The translations under genes were made by a program, and so were the position numbers. DNA of 64,000 nucleotides, from contig CAWADL010000023.1 of assembly GCA_963780825.1 (NCBI GenBank), positions 124,001-188,000 on the forward strand, written 5' to 3'. The stretch is from Roseiarcus sp963780825. Its GTDB lineage: Bacteria > Pseudomonadota > Alphaproteobacteria > Rhizobiales > Beijerinckiaceae. Of the stretch, positions 9,277 to 18,464 are shown one piece after another. Below the pieces are notes generated by a model. It saw nothing but the letters and a program-made list of their open reading frames with translations. It ran no database searches and was not told where the DNA came from. The first letter of the stretch is position 1, and each line of letters opens with the position of its first letter.

Positions 9277-9423
9277 ACGCGTCACCCGCCCCAAATCGGG
9301 ACGATCGCGGCGCACCGCCGTCAACACCGCCGCAACCTTGCACCCCTATCAAGATATTGCGTCGAATTGTCTGAGTTCCCGGACCGTCGCATCGAGCGTG
9401 ACTTCGCACACCAAAGGTTGCGT

Positions 9424-10506
9424 ATGGGTTGTTCGCGTATCGGTTGGGCGGCTGCGACCTTCGCGCCTTGGGTTCTCGGGTTCGGCATGGTCGTCTCGAT
9501 CACGGCCCGCGCCGACCCGGATCCCGATATCGGCGGCCTTTCCAAACCCGTGCGCGATGCGAGCTTTTCGGTGGGCGCTCCGATCATCGAAGCGCGCTAC
9601 GCGGTGGGCGAAACCGACGACCTCTCGGCCATTCCCGACGAAATCGAGCCGCGCATCGCCAGCAAGGCGATCCGGGTCGCTGCGCCCAGCATCAACCGCG
9701 ACCGCAAGGGCGACCCTTTCGTCGCGCTGCGCCCGGGGTTCGAGGCGAAAGGAAAGCCGAAGCGCGATATTGCCGAGGACTCGATGAGCCCGGAAGGCAA
9801 CACATCTGTTCCCGTGCGCCTGGCCTTCAGCGACGGCGCCACGCCGTCTGCGCCGCTCGTCTTTGCACTGGCCTCGGTTTCGCCAAGCCCAGGCGACGCA
9901 CGGCTCCTCGTCGCCGGACCGAAAGCCGCGCCCGCAAGCCTTGCGAATACGAGCACCGTTGTCGCCAACACCGATCTCTCCGACCGGCCGGCCTATTCCA
10001 CGCTCGTCGAGCCGAAGGACAGCGCGCGGCAGATGCGGTGTCTGGCCGAGGCGATCTATTTCGAGGCGCGTAGCGAGCCTGAGCAGGGGCAGGCCGCCGT
10101 CGCGCAGGTCGTGCTGAACCGCGTGCGCAGCGGCATCTACCCGACCACCGTCTGCGGCGTCGTCTACCAGGATCGCGAGCGGCCGTTCGCCTGCCAGTTC
10201 TCATTCGCTTGCGAAGGCAAGTCGCTACGCGTCGAGGAGCCCGCCTGCTGGGCCACGGCAACACGGATCGCCGACGCCGTCGTCAAGGGGACGAACTACG
10301 ATCCCAAGCTCGCCTCGGCGATCAACTATCACGCCGCTTATGTGCGTCCGTTCTGGGCCTCGACATTGAAGCGGCTCGATCGCATCGGGCTGCACATTTT
10401 CTACGCCATGCGGCCTGGCCTGTATTGGGCGCCCGGCGCGCTGAACGGCCGCGGCGACCAGCCGCCGCTGGTGGCCCAAGCGGGGCCGGGGCCGCAGACG
10501 AGGTAG
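9424..10506 (+). CDS. Cell wall hydrolase, SleB/Hydrolase_2 family
   Basis: A 360-residue exported protein. An N-terminal membrane or signal segment (WAAATFAPWVLGFGMVVSI) is followed by a low-complexity linker and, from about residue 200, the Hydrolase_2 domain: CLAEAIYFEARSEPEQG with the catalytic-type Glu, VAQVVLNRVRSGIYPTTVCG, and CQFSFACEG near 260. Such proteins cleave peptidoglycan as lytic transglycosylases or amidases. The reading frame stays open upstream through repeat copy B, but the ATG at 9424 directly before the signal segment is the sensible start. Repeat copy C begins 9 nt after the stop. Confidence 0.85.
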   Translation: MGCSRIGWAAATFAPWVLGFGMVVSITARADPDPDIGGLSKPVRDASFSVGAPIIEARYAVGETDDLSAIPDEIEPRIASKAIRVAAPSINRDRKGDPFVALRPGFEAKGKPKRDIAEDSMSPEGNTSVPVRLAFSDGATPSAPLVFALASVSPSPGDARLLVAGPKAAPASLANTSTVVANTDLSDRPAYSTLVEPKDSARQMRCLAEAIYFEARSEPEQGQAAVAQVVLNRVRSGIYPTTVCGVVYQDRERPFACQFSFACEGKSLRVEEPACWATATRIADAVVKGTNYDPKLASAINYHAAYVRPFWASTLKRLDRIGLHIFYAMRPGLYWAPGALNGRGDQPPLVAQAGPGPQTR

Positions 10507-10514
10507 TGCGGCTG

Positions 10515-10603
10515 TGTAGCCGCTCGACCGCGGTCGCGCCGTGATCGTTATTCCCACCGAACGGGCGATCACACAAAGACCGCGGTCGGCGACCGCGGCT
10601 ACA
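10515..10603. repeat. Double-hairpin element, copy C
   Basis: The left arm is shortened (GTAGCCGCTCGACCGCGG) and the right arm is complete (CGCGGTCGGCGACCGCGGC). It begins 9 nt after the SleB gene stop. Confidence 0.85.
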
Positions 10604-10711
10604 GGCGGCGGCTCGGCGAAGCAGGCTTGATCTCGTCCGTCGAAGCGCTAGGGTCGGCGCCCGCGAGGGCGCGGCGGATATGCAGATCGTTCTCGTCGAG
10701 GGTGTTTGATC

Positions 10712-11020
10712 ATGGCGAAGGGCTATTGGATCGCGCATGTCGATGTCTCCGACGCGCAGGCTTACCAGGCCTATGTCGCGGCGAACGCCGTCGCTTTCGC
10801 CAAATACGGCGCACGGTTTCTCGTACGCGCGGGGGCGCATACGGTCGCCGAAGGCGCGTCGCGGAAGCGGCAGGTGGTGATCGAGTTTCCCGACTATGAA
10901 GCGGCGCTCGCCTGCTATCGCTCGTCGGAATACCAGGCGGCGAAGCGACTGCGCGATTCCGCCAGCGAAGCCGATCTCGTCATTGCCGAGGGCTATGACG
11001 GGGCGCAGCCGCGGCCATGA
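10712..11020 (+). CDS. DUF1330 domain protein
   Basis: A 102-residue cytosolic protein of the dimeric alpha-beta barrel fold. It starts MAKGYWIAHVDV and has the DUF1330 pattern: AYQAYVAANAVAFAKYGARF, then VVIEFPDYEAALACYRSSEY, ending SDLVIAEG-like. The biochemical role of the family is unknown. A TTG 6 nt upstream is in frame, but ATG at 10712 is preferred. It is flanked by repeat copies C and D. Confidence 0.88.
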   Translation: MAKGYWIAHVDVSDAQAYQAYVAANAVAFAKYGARFLVRAGAHTVAEGASRKRQVVIEFPDYEAALACYRSSEYQAAKRLRDSASEADLVIAEGYDGAQPRP

Positions 11021-11045
11021 GACCCGCTCGGATGCTCGCGCCCCC

Positions 11046-11140
11046 TGTAGCCGCGGTCGCTGACCGCGGCCGCGCCGTGATCGAATACATGCCGGATAAG
11101 GACGCTCACACTGCGACCGCGGTCAACGACCGCGGCTACA
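11046..11140. repeat. Double-hairpin element, copy D
   Basis: Perfect arms: CCGCGGTCGCTGACCGCGG left and CCGCGGTCAACGACCGCGG right. It begins 25 nt after the DUF1330 stop and is followed 38 nt later by copy E. Confidence 0.9.
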
Positions 11141-11178
11141 TCGCGGCGGTCCGTAACCGGGGCGGATCGCAGGGCGCC

Positions 11179-11274
11179 TGTAGCCGCGGTTCTAGACCGC
11201 GGTCTCCCCGTGATTGGCTCTTTCTCGGCAAGGCTCGATCTCTTAACCACCGCGGACTGGAGTCCGCGGCTACA
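11179..11274. repeat. Double-hairpin element, copy E (second subtype)
   Basis: The left arm is CCGCGGTTCTAGACCGCGG and the right arm CCGCGGACTGGAGTCCGCGG. The stem differs from copy D by paired changes that keep the hairpins. It lies 62 nt before dapB. Confidence 0.9.
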
Positions 11275-11336
11275 AGGCGCCCGGGGAATCTACCCTGGCT
11301 ACGGCGGTCCAACCTGACCTACTGAGGAAACCAAAG

Positions 11337-12146
11337 ATGTCCGACATGCGGCTAGTTGTCGCCGGGGCCGCGGGGCGCATGGGGCGGACGCTGGTCAAGT
11401 TGATTGACGAGACGCCCGGCGTTACCTTGAGCGGCGCGCTTGAACGGACCGGCGCGCCGGCGTTGGGGCAGGATGCTGGGGTTCTCGCCGGAGTGTCGCC
11501 GCTCGGGGTCGCGATCACCGACGACCCGCTGCCGCTGCTGATCGATACGGACGGCATCGTCGATTTTTCGACGCCTGCGTCGACCGTCGAGTTGTCTGCG
11601 CTCGCCGCGCAGGCGCGCATTGCGCATGTGATCGGCACGACCGGGCTCTCGGAGCCAGACCTCGCCAAGCTTGCGGCGGCGGCGTGGCACGCGCCGATCG
11701 TCCGCTCTGGGAACATGAGCCTGGGCGTCAATCTGCTCGCGTCCTTGGTGCGGATAGCGGCGCGCGCGCTCGGCGAGGAGTTCGACGTCGAGATCCTGGA
11801 GATGCATCATCGCAGCAAGGTCGACGCGCCGTCGGGTACGGCGCTGCTGTTGGGGGAAGCGGCGGCCGAGGGGCGCGGGGTCGAGTTGAAGAGCCATTCG
11901 GAGCGTGGTCGCGACGGAATCACCGGCTCGCGTCAGGCCGGCGCCATCGGCTTTGCGTCGCTGCGCGGCGGTGGGGTGATCGGCGACCACAGCGTCGTGT
12001 TCGCGGGCGATGGCGAACGCATTACGCTGTCGCATCAAGCTGAGGACCGGGCGCTGTTCGCGCGCGGCGCGCTGAAGGCCGCGCTGTGGGCCAAGGGGCG
12101 CAAGCCTGGGCTTTATGCGATGGCGGACGTATTGGGACTTGGTTGA
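11337..12146 (+). CDS. dapB: 4-hydroxy-tetrahydrodipicolinate reductase
   Basis: A 269-residue cytosolic enzyme of lysine and diaminopimelate synthesis that reduces hydroxy-tetrahydrodipicolinate with NAD(P)H. The nucleotide-binding loop GAAGRMG is at residues 10-16. The DapB signature EMHHRSKVDAPSGTAL covers about 155-170 with catalytic H157 and K161, and substrate-binding GTTG and SGNMSLGVN are seen near 100 and 124. Length is normal. It is a single-gene unit between repeat copies E and F. Confidence 0.96.
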   Translation: MSDMRLVVAGAAGRMGRTLVKLIDETPGVTLSGALERTGAPALGQDAGVLAGVSPLGVAITDDPLPLLIDTDGIVDFSTPASTVELSALAAQARIAHVIGTTGLSEPDLAKLAAAAWHAPIVRSGNMSLGVNLLASLVRIAARALGEEFDVEILEMHHRSKVDAPSGTALLLGEAAAEGRGVELKSHSERGRDGITGSRQAGAIGFASLRGGGVIGDHSVVFAGDGERITLSHQAEDRALFARGALKAALWAKGRKPGLYAMADVLGLG

Positions 12147-12154
12147 ACGCCGGA

Positions 12155-12249
12155 TGTAGCCGCGGTCGTTGACCGCGGTTTGCGTGTGAGCGTCGTTTTC
12201 CGGCAGGAGTTCGATCACGGCGCGGCCGCGGTCAGCGACCGCGGCTACA
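12155..12249. repeat. Double-hairpin element, copy F
   Basis: Arms CCGCGGTCGTTGACCGCGG and CCGCGGTCAGCGACCGCGG. It begins 8 nt after the dapB stop and ends 28 nt before the tannase gene. Confidence 0.9.
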
Positions 12250-12277
12250 GGGCGCCGGGCCAACAGAGGGAAAGCCG

Positions 12278-13996
12278 ATGCGATCAGGCTTGTTTGTAGC
12301 TACCCTCCTCGCCAGCGTGGCCGCGGCCGCAGCTCGCTCCTCCCCGGAGGACGCGGCGCGCGCGGCCAAGCCGATGGCGTGCGCCGATCTGATGACTTCG
12401 TCGCTCAGTGTCGCCGACACGAAACTCACCTCCGCCACCGCGGCGCCCGCAGGCGACGGCTTGCCCGCCGCCTGCGTCGTCAAAGGTTATGCCAACAAGC
12501 GCGTCGGCGGCGACGGCAAGGCCTACGCCATCGGGTTCGAAATGCGGCTGCCGGAGGCTTGGAACGGCCGGTTCCTGCACCAGGTCAACGGCGGCAACGA
12601 CGGCGAAATCCTCCCCGCCACCGGCGTTCCCGGCGAGGCGAACGCGGTCGATGGCAAGCCTGGGCTTGCCCGCGGGTTTGCGGTGCTTTCGAGCGACGAA
12701 GGCCATAACGGCAAGGATCCCGCCAACGCCTCGTTCGGCCTCGGCGCCGGCGCGGCTTTCGGGATCGATCCGCAAGCGCGCGACGACTACGGCTACACCG
12801 GCGATGTGAAGATGGGTGAGGTCGGCAAGGCGCTCGTCGCCGAATATTACGGTGTGGCGCCCGCCCGTTCATACATGCTGGGTTGCTCCAACGGCGGCCG
12901 CCACGCGATGGTCGCCGCCTCCCGAATGGGTGAGGCCTACGACGGTTTCGTCGCCGGCGATCCCGGTTTCGAGCTGCCGCGCGCGGCGGTTCAGCACGCC
13001 TGGGATGTGCAGAGTTTCCTGACGATCGATCCTGACATCAAGAAGTCGTTCTCCGCGGCCGACATGGCCCTCGTTGCATCAAAAGTGCTCGAGGTTTGCG
13101 ACGGGTTCGACGGGGTGAAGGACGGCATCGTCGCCGACATCCGCGCTTGCCAGAAAGCGTTTCATCTCGCCGATCTCACATGCAGGGGGGACAAGGCGGC
13201 CGATTGCCTCAGCGCGACGCAAGTGAAGGCGCTGAACCGCGCCTTCCAGGGGCCACACAACTCTCAAGGCGAACAACTTTATTCCGATTGGCCGTTCGAC
13301 GCCGGCATGGGCGCGACGAACTGGCGGTTCTGGAAGGTGTTCTCCGGCATTCCGCCCTGGAACGGTAATCCGCTGATCGCCACCATGGGCGCGGCCTCGC
13401 TCGCGGAAATATTCACCACGCCGCCGACGATCACCAAAGGCGATCCGGATTCGTTGATCGATTTCCTCGCGCATTTCGACTTCGACCGCGATGCGCCGAA
13501 AATTTACGCGCACGGCAAGTTCATGGTCAGCAACCAGACATACGATTATGCGGAGTTAGCCTGGGAGTTCATGACTCCGCCCGACGCGGACGACCCGAAG
13601 CTCGAGCGGCTCAGGCAAGCCGGACATAAGCTGATCCTCTATCACGGCCAGAGCGACGGCGTGTTTTCCTTCAATTCGAGCGCGCGTTGGTGGGAGAAGC
13701 TTGACGCCAATCTCGGCGGCAAGGGGGCCGAGGTCGCTCGGTTGTTTGCTGTACCCGGCATGAACCATTGCGCGGGCGGCCCCGCGACGGACGCATTCGA
13801 TGCGCTCGGCGCCATCGTGGATTGGGCCGAGAAGGGCAAGGCGCCGAGCGTGCTGATCGCGCACGTGCGGGCGGATAACAAAGAGCTGCCAGCCAATTGG
13901 AGTGCCACACGCAGCCGCCCGCTTTGCCCCTGGCCGAAGGTCGCTCGCTACACGAGCGGCGACGTGGAAAAGGCCGAGAGTTTTGTTTGCCGATAA
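12278..13996 (+). CDS. Tannase/feruloyl esterase family secreted hydrolase
   Basis: A 572-residue alpha/beta hydrolase with a signal peptide (about residues 1-20, cleavage near AAAAR-SS). GAGGGAAA precedes the start. The nucleophile elbow is GCSNGGRH with Ser near 204, the acid is likely the Asp of YHGQSDGVFS, and the His is in PGMNHCAGG, all standard for PF07519. Two Cys flank the active site region in the usual family pattern. It should hydrolyse aromatic esters such as tannins, feruloyl or chlorogenate-like esters in the periplasm or outside. The convergent OprB porin downstream may admit products, but this is not shown. Confidence 0.88.
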   Translation: MRSGLFVATLLASVAAAAARSSPEDAARAAKPMACADLMTSSLSVADTKLTSATAAPAGDGLPAACVVKGYANKRVGGDGKAYAIGFEMRLPEAWNGRFLHQVNGGNDGEILPATGVPGEANAVDGKPGLARGFAVLSSDEGHNGKDPANASFGLGAGAAFGIDPQARDDYGYTGDVKMGEVGKALVAEYYGVAPARSYMLGCSNGGRHAMVAASRMGEAYDGFVAGDPGFELPRAAVQHAWDVQSFLTIDPDIKKSFSAADMALVASKVLEVCDGFDGVKDGIVADIRACQKAFHLADLTCRGDKAADCLSATQVKALNRAFQGPHNSQGEQLYSDWPFDAGMGATNWRFWKVFSGIPPWNGNPLIATMGAASLAEIFTTPPTITKGDPDSLIDFLAHFDFDRDAPKIYAHGKFMVSNQTYDYAELAWEFMTPPDADDPKLERLRQAGHKLILYHGQSDGVFSFNSSARWWEKLDANLGGKGAEVARLFAVPGMNHCAGGPATDAFDALGAIVDWAEKGKAPSVLIAHVRADNKELPANWSATRSRPLCPWPKVARYTSGDVEKAESFVCR

Positions 13997-14035
13997 GCCG
14001 ACTGGCGGTCCGAGGCGGCGAACGGCGTCCCTTGT

Positions 14036-15364
14036 TCAGAATTTGACGTCCGTCCGAAAGCCTATCAGCGCTTCATCGGGCGCTTTGGCGAAGCCCCCGG
14101 GATGGACGACATATTGCACGTCCGGCCGTAGGTCCCACCACGGCGTCAGTTGCGCGCTGTAGAACGCCTCGATTGGATATTCCGCGGTCGGGACTTCCAC
14201 GCCGGGGGTCGCCAGCAACGTCGCCAGAGCGGCGCGGCTGTTGTAGTCGGTGCGCCCAACGGCGAAGCCGACCGCGTCGTCGGGACGCAGCGGATAGAAG
14301 CCGGCGTAGGTCACGCCCACCGTGAACTGATTGTCCAGCGTCGATGTCTGACGATCAGCCTGGGTGAAGTTGAAGAACAGGCTCAAGCCTTGTTTGTCTT
14401 TCCAGCCAGAGTCCCGATCGTAGGCGCCGACGCCGGTGAGCTGCTGGAACCCCTGCACGTAGACGCCGTAGCTATCGGCGCGATGCAAGGCCGGCAACTT
14501 GGTCAAAGCGAACGGCCGGCCATCGACGCCGACCAAAACGTCGGGATTCCCTGCGGTGTCGTCCCATACGCCGACCTGGTAATGGCCGACGAGCCCTTGC
14601 GGGCCGAACTTCGGTGTCCAACCAAGCTCGAAGTGTCCCATCGCGCCGGTCGAGCCGTTGAACCAGCCGGGCGAGAATTGCAGATTGAGATCCTGCGGGT
14701 TGACCTCATACACGCCGGCCGCGACGTCAAAATCGCCAATGTCGTAGCGCGCCCAGGCCGCCCATTGCGCGATCGGCCAGTTGTACCAGTAACTGCCGAC
14801 CAGGTTGCCGGCGGGTGCGCCGCAGAACGTCAGATTCATGAAGTCGCAGGTGAAGCCGTTGAAGTCGCCTTGCGGCAGGCGGCCGAATTTGATCGTCAGC
14901 TTGTCGTCGAGAAGCTTTTGACGCCACCAGAATTCCGTCAGGCGCAGGATATTGCCGCGCCCGTAAACTTCCTCGGACTGCTGCAGCAGATTGCCGGGCG
15001 GCGGCTCGCCTTCGCGAAGCGTCAGGGTCGTCTGGAACGTGCCGCCATGGAGGCCCCACAGTTTGGCGGCGTCGATGGTGGCGGCGGCGTCCAATTCGCC
15101 GGACTGCGTCAGCTCCCGCGGCATGTCCCCGGAAATGTTGCCCAGGAGCTCACCCTTGAAGCCGCCGGTGACGTCGATGCCCATATTGTGAAGCTGAGTG
15201 CGAATGCCGCCCCAGTCGCCGGTCAGGGTCTCCTGCGGCGGCGGCTGTACCTGTGTCGACGCCGGCTTGGCCGCTTTGCTGGTGTCGACCTCCTGCGCGG
15301 CAGCGCCCGCGGCGGCAAAAAGCATCCCGCCTAGAATTGGCCAAGTGGCGAAGCGGAACGGCAT
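14036..15364 (-). CDS. oprB: Carbohydrate porin, OprB family
   Basis: A 442-residue outer-membrane beta-barrel protein. The start MPFRF was chosen over one 24 nt upstream because a clean signal peptide follows (residues 1-24). The mature part has the OprB hallmarks: TGDWGGIRTQL near the N-terminus, DITGGF-like alternating strands, KFGRLPQGDFNGF, NPQDLNLQF, and a C-terminal Phe (GFRTDVKF) as needed for barrel insertion. It probably takes up sugars or other small solutes. It converges on the tannase gene with a 39-nt gap. Confidence 0.9.
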   Translation of the reverse strand: MPFRFATWPILGGMLFAAAGAAAQEVDTSKAAKPASTQVQPPPQETLTGDWGGIRTQLHNMGIDVTGGFKGELLGNISGDMPRELTQSGELDAAATIDAAKLWGLHGGTFQTTLTLREGEPPPGNLLQQSEEVYGRGNILRLTEFWWRQKLLDDKLTIKFGRLPQGDFNGFTCDFMNLTFCGAPAGNLVGSYWYNWPIAQWAAWARYDIGDFDVAAGVYEVNPQDLNLQFSPGWFNGSTGAMGHFELGWTPKFGPQGLVGHYQVGVWDDTAGNPDVLVGVDGRPFALTKLPALHRADSYGVYVQGFQQLTGVGAYDRDSGWKDKQGLSLFFNFTQADRQTSTLDNQFTVGVTYAGFYPLRPDDAVGFAVGRTDYNSRAALATLLATPGVEVPTAEYPIEAFYSAQLTPWWDLRPDVQYVVHPGGFAKAPDEALIGFRTDVKF

Positions 15365-15591
15365 TGCGCGCCTCCCGTAGCGAATCATTATCGTGCGAGA
15401 CTTGTATTTTCAGGAAAGACGAAAACGATGCAAGTAATATTGGCAAATCGCGTCTTTTTGCGGCAGTCCGTGGGGACCGCGGGCTGCGGTGACCAGGCCT
15501 CGGGAAAATGGCTTTGGAGTGATCAAAGGCCTGCGGTCCCCTCCCCATAGGCGCTAACTTATAGATTACCGATTTATTTCAAAGACTTGAT

Positions 15592-15695
15592 GTCATCCCC
15601 GCGAAAGCGGGGATCCAGGGCTGCCGCACGTCGTGTGGCCAACGCGTTGAAGCGCACGTCGTGTGGCCCCTGGATCCCGCTTTCGCGGGGATGAC
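15592..15695. repeat. Palindromic intergenic repeat, TCATCCCCGCGAAAGCGGGG type
   Basis: Arms TCATCCCCGCGAAAGCGGGG and its reverse complement enclose about 60 nt that itself contains CACGTCGTGTGGCC twice. A one-armed copy occurs at 51233. It lies in the 546-nt spacer between the divergent hemA and oprB genes' far ends, which otherwise shows no gene. Confidence 0.85.
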
Positions 15696-15749
15696 GCGCT
15701 GGCAAGTTATTCAATATTATCGGAAATTGCCCTAGGTTAGCCTATGGGG

Positions 15750-15863
15750 TCCCCCCCTTGTGGTGGGGGTGCGGGAGGGGGGCGGCTTGGATCTTCTTCT
15801 CAGGGAATGGCGGCGCTTGCGGCTACCCCCCACCCCGGCCCTCCCCCACAAGGGGGGAGGGAG
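15750..15863. repeat. G/C-run palindromic intergenic repeat, copy 2 of 3
   Basis: Same family as 1650-1777, with one arm degraded (CCCCCCCTTGTGGTGGGGG) and one complete. It lies just after the hemA stop (minus strand). Confidence 0.8.
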
Positions 15864-15910
15864 TTCGTGGCGCCGGAGGTTCTCCAATCATCCGCGCAAA
15901 GAGGCGTCTG

Positions 15911-17204
15911 CTACTCCGCCGCCTTTTTCAATTCCGGATACGTGCAGTTCGCATCCAGCGCGGGTCGGCGGAACGGCACGACTTTCGGCGCCTCGAAGGG
16001 CAGCCCCAGCGTCGTCCAAACGTCAACCAGCGCCTCGACCAGCGAAGCTACCTGCGCCTCGCTGTGACGCGGCGTGGGCGTTATGCGCAGGCGCTCCGTT
16101 CCTCGCGCCACGGTCGGATAGTTGATCGGCTGGATGTAGATGCCGTGGCGATCCAGCAGCAATTCGCTCGCCTGTCGGCATTTGGCGGCGTCGCGCACCA
16201 TCACGGGTACGATATGCGAGGGGTTCTCCAGCACCGGCAAGCCGGCCGCCTGCAACGCGTGCTTGACCAGCCGCGCATTCGCCTGATGGCGCTCGCGCTC
16301 GACGCGCGACGTCTTCAAGTGGCGCACGGCCGCGCAGGCGCTCGCCGCCACGCTCGGCGGCAGCGTGGTGGTGAAGATGAACTGCGGCGCGTAGCTGCGC
16401 ACCGCGTCGATCAGCGGGGCGCCGCCTGCGATATAGCCGCCCATCGCGCCAAATCCCTTGGCGAGCGTGCCCTCGATCACGTCGATCTCGGCCATCAGGC
16501 CTTCGCGCTCGGCGACGCCGCCGCCGCGCGGGCCATACATGCCGACCGCATGCACCTCATCGATGTAGGTCATCGCGCCATAGCGCTTGGCGAGCCGCAC
16601 GATCTCGGCGATCGGCGAGATGTCGCCGTCCATCGAATAAAGGCTTTCGAACACGATCAGCTTTGCCCGCGCCGGCTCCTGCGCCTGCAACAGCTCTTCG
16701 AGATGAGCGACGTCGTTGTGGCGGAACATCTGCTTCTCGCAACCCGAGCGGCGCACGCCCTCGATCATCGAATTGTGGTTCAAGGCGTCGGAGATGATCA
16801 GGCAATCCGGCAGCAGGCTGGCGATCGTCGAAATGCCGGCGAGATTGGAGATCCAGCCGGAGGTGAAGACCAGCGCCGCCTCCTTGCCGTGCAAGTCGGC
16901 GAGCTCCAGCTCCAACTCGACGATGGGATGATGCGTGCCGGAGATGTTGCGGGTGCCGCCGGCGCCCGCGCCATGAGCTCGGGCCGCGCGGACGCTCGCT
17001 TCGATCACTGCCTCATGGCCGCCCATGCCGAGGTAGTCGTTGGAGCACCAGACAGTGACCTCGCGCGGAGCGGCCCTCACCGGCGGTCGCCAGAGCGCGT
17101 GCGGAAAACGCGCGGCGTCGCGCTCGATGTCGGCGAAGATGCGATAGCGGTCTTCGCCGCTTGAGGGTGGCGATGGCCGCCTCGAACCGCTGCGTGTAAT
17201 CCAT
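15911..17204 (-). pseudogene. hemA: 5-aminolevulinate synthase, frameshifted near the N-terminus
   Basis: A PLP enzyme joining glycine and succinyl-CoA, the first step of haem synthesis in alphaproteobacteria. The start at 17204 reads MDYTQRFEAAIATLK; removing one extra G at about 17159 joins this to GEDRYRIFADIERD and then the full enzyme. Visible features: WCSNDYLGMG, GTRNISGTHH, TSGWISNLAGI, DEVHAVGMYGPRGGG, and the PLP lysine in GTLAKGFGAMGGY. It ends with the usual basic tail. ALA synthase is normally indispensable, so the single-base break is more likely an error in the sequence than a dead gene. As written, the longest frame would begin at a GTG inside the protein. Confidence 0.9.
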
Positions 17205-17435
17205 CAGTCCTTGTCCCTGCGTCAGCCCCTTGCGAGGGCTCGCGGAATCCCGTTCGGCTGCGTTCGCTATAGTCCAAAAGCGCGGGCCGGCGCGAGTCCA
17301 CAATTGCAACCGAGTTAGAGAAGTCTTTCCCTTCACTCTTGGCGAAAAGCCACGGCGCAGCGCTTTGATCCAGCGCAAGATTGCAAATCCGCGCGGAAAG
17401 CGCGACGAAACGCCGCGGCGTGGGGGGAAGGGCGG

Positions 17436-18224
17436 ATGGGCAGGCTCGAGGGCAAGGTTGCGATCGTCACGGGCGCGGCGAGCGGCATCGGACGCGCCAG
17501 CGCGATCGCCTTTGCCCGCGAGGGCGCGAAGGTGCTCGTCGTCGACCGCGAGGCCGCCGGACTGGCGGTCACCGTCGCTGAGATCAAGGCGCAGGGCGGT
17601 GAGGCGCTGGCGCGGCCCGCCGACGTCGGCGACGAAACCCAGGTCAGCGCCTATGTCGCCCTGGCGGTGGAGACTTTCGGCGGGCTCGACGTGGTCTACG
17701 CCAACGCCGGGATCAGCGGCGGCCTGACGCCGCTGCTGGAGCAGCCGGTCGAGCTGTGGACCGAGGTGCTGCGCGTCAACTTGATCGGGCCGTTCCTGGC
17801 GATCAAGCACGCCGCGCCGCGGATGATTGCCAACGGCGGCGGCTCGATCGTGTTGACGGCGTCGGTGGCGGGGTTGCGGGCGAGCGCCGGCGGCAGCCCG
17901 TATGCTGCGAGCAAGGCGGGCGTCGTGAGCCTTGCGCAGACGGCGGCGAATTCGCTTTCCGGGACGGGCGTGCGCGTCAATGCGATCTGCCCGGGGCTGA
18001 TCGAGACGGGCATGACCAAGCCGATCTTCGACCGGGCGCGCGCCAAGGGATCGGAGGGGAAGATCGGGCAGCTCAATCCGCTGCAGCGCGCCGGCCGGCC
18101 GCCCGAGATCGCGGCGATGGCGGTGTTCTTGGCCAGCGACGAGTCGTCCTATGTCAACGGCCAGGCGTTTGCGGTCGACGGCGGGCTGTCGAGCACGCTT
18201 CCCTTTACGACCCCGTGGCGGTGA
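17436..18224 (+). CDS. SDR family NAD(P)-dependent oxidoreductase
   Basis: A 262-residue classical short-chain dehydrogenase. The cofactor loop TGAASGIGRA sits near residues 12-21, NAG in YANAGISGG near 90, catalytic Ser in VLTASVAGLRA and the YAASK pair near 155-159. The C-terminal FLASDESSYVNGQAFAVDGG is typical. The start is ATG at 17436. It is divergent from hemA with a 231-nt spacer in which I saw no further gene. Repeat copy G begins 7 nt after the stop. The substrate is unknown. Confidence 0.9.
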   Translation: MGRLEGKVAIVTGAASGIGRASAIAFAREGAKVLVVDREAAGLAVTVAEIKAQGGEALARPADVGDETQVSAYVALAVETFGGLDVVYANAGISGGLTPLLEQPVELWTEVLRVNLIGPFLAIKHAAPRMIANGGGSIVLTASVAGLRASAGGSPYAASKAGVVSLAQTAANSLSGTGVRVNAICPGLIETGMTKPIFDRARAKGSEGKIGQLNPLQRAGRPPEIAAMAVFLASDESSYVNGQAFAVDGGLSSTLPFTTPWR

Positions 18225-18231
18225 GACGCTC

Positions 18232-18327
18232 TGTAGCCGCGGTCGTTGACCGCGGAGGGCGCCGAGATCGAATGCATGCTTGATAGGGACGCTCACACGG
18301 CGACCGCGGTCAACGACCGCGGCTACA
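18232..18327. repeat. Double-hairpin element, copy G
   Basis: Perfect arms CCGCGGTCGTTGACCGCGG and CCGCGGTCAACGACCGCGG, each the reverse complement of the other. It starts 7 nt after the SDR stop. Confidence 0.9.
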
Positions 18328-18464
18328 TCCGGATGGCGCTTGCTCGCTTGGCTGAGCGAAGGGGCTGGCGCTGATCGCGCTCGGTCACGCCAACCATTTG
18401 CCAGAAACTCAAGTTGCACTGACGATCGTTTCCAGCGAAACCGGCGCCGCACGAGGGCAGCGGA

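Noticed and set aside
4814..12249. CRISPR array from the repeated CCGCGGTC motifs
   Set aside because: Repeats are not regularly spaced, arms are inverted rather than direct, and each lies alone in a different gap. No cas gene is seen.
15911..17204. hemA as a dead gene
   Set aside because: Every catalytic motif is intact, only one base is out, and the enzyme is normally needed for haem. A sequence error is the more economical reading.
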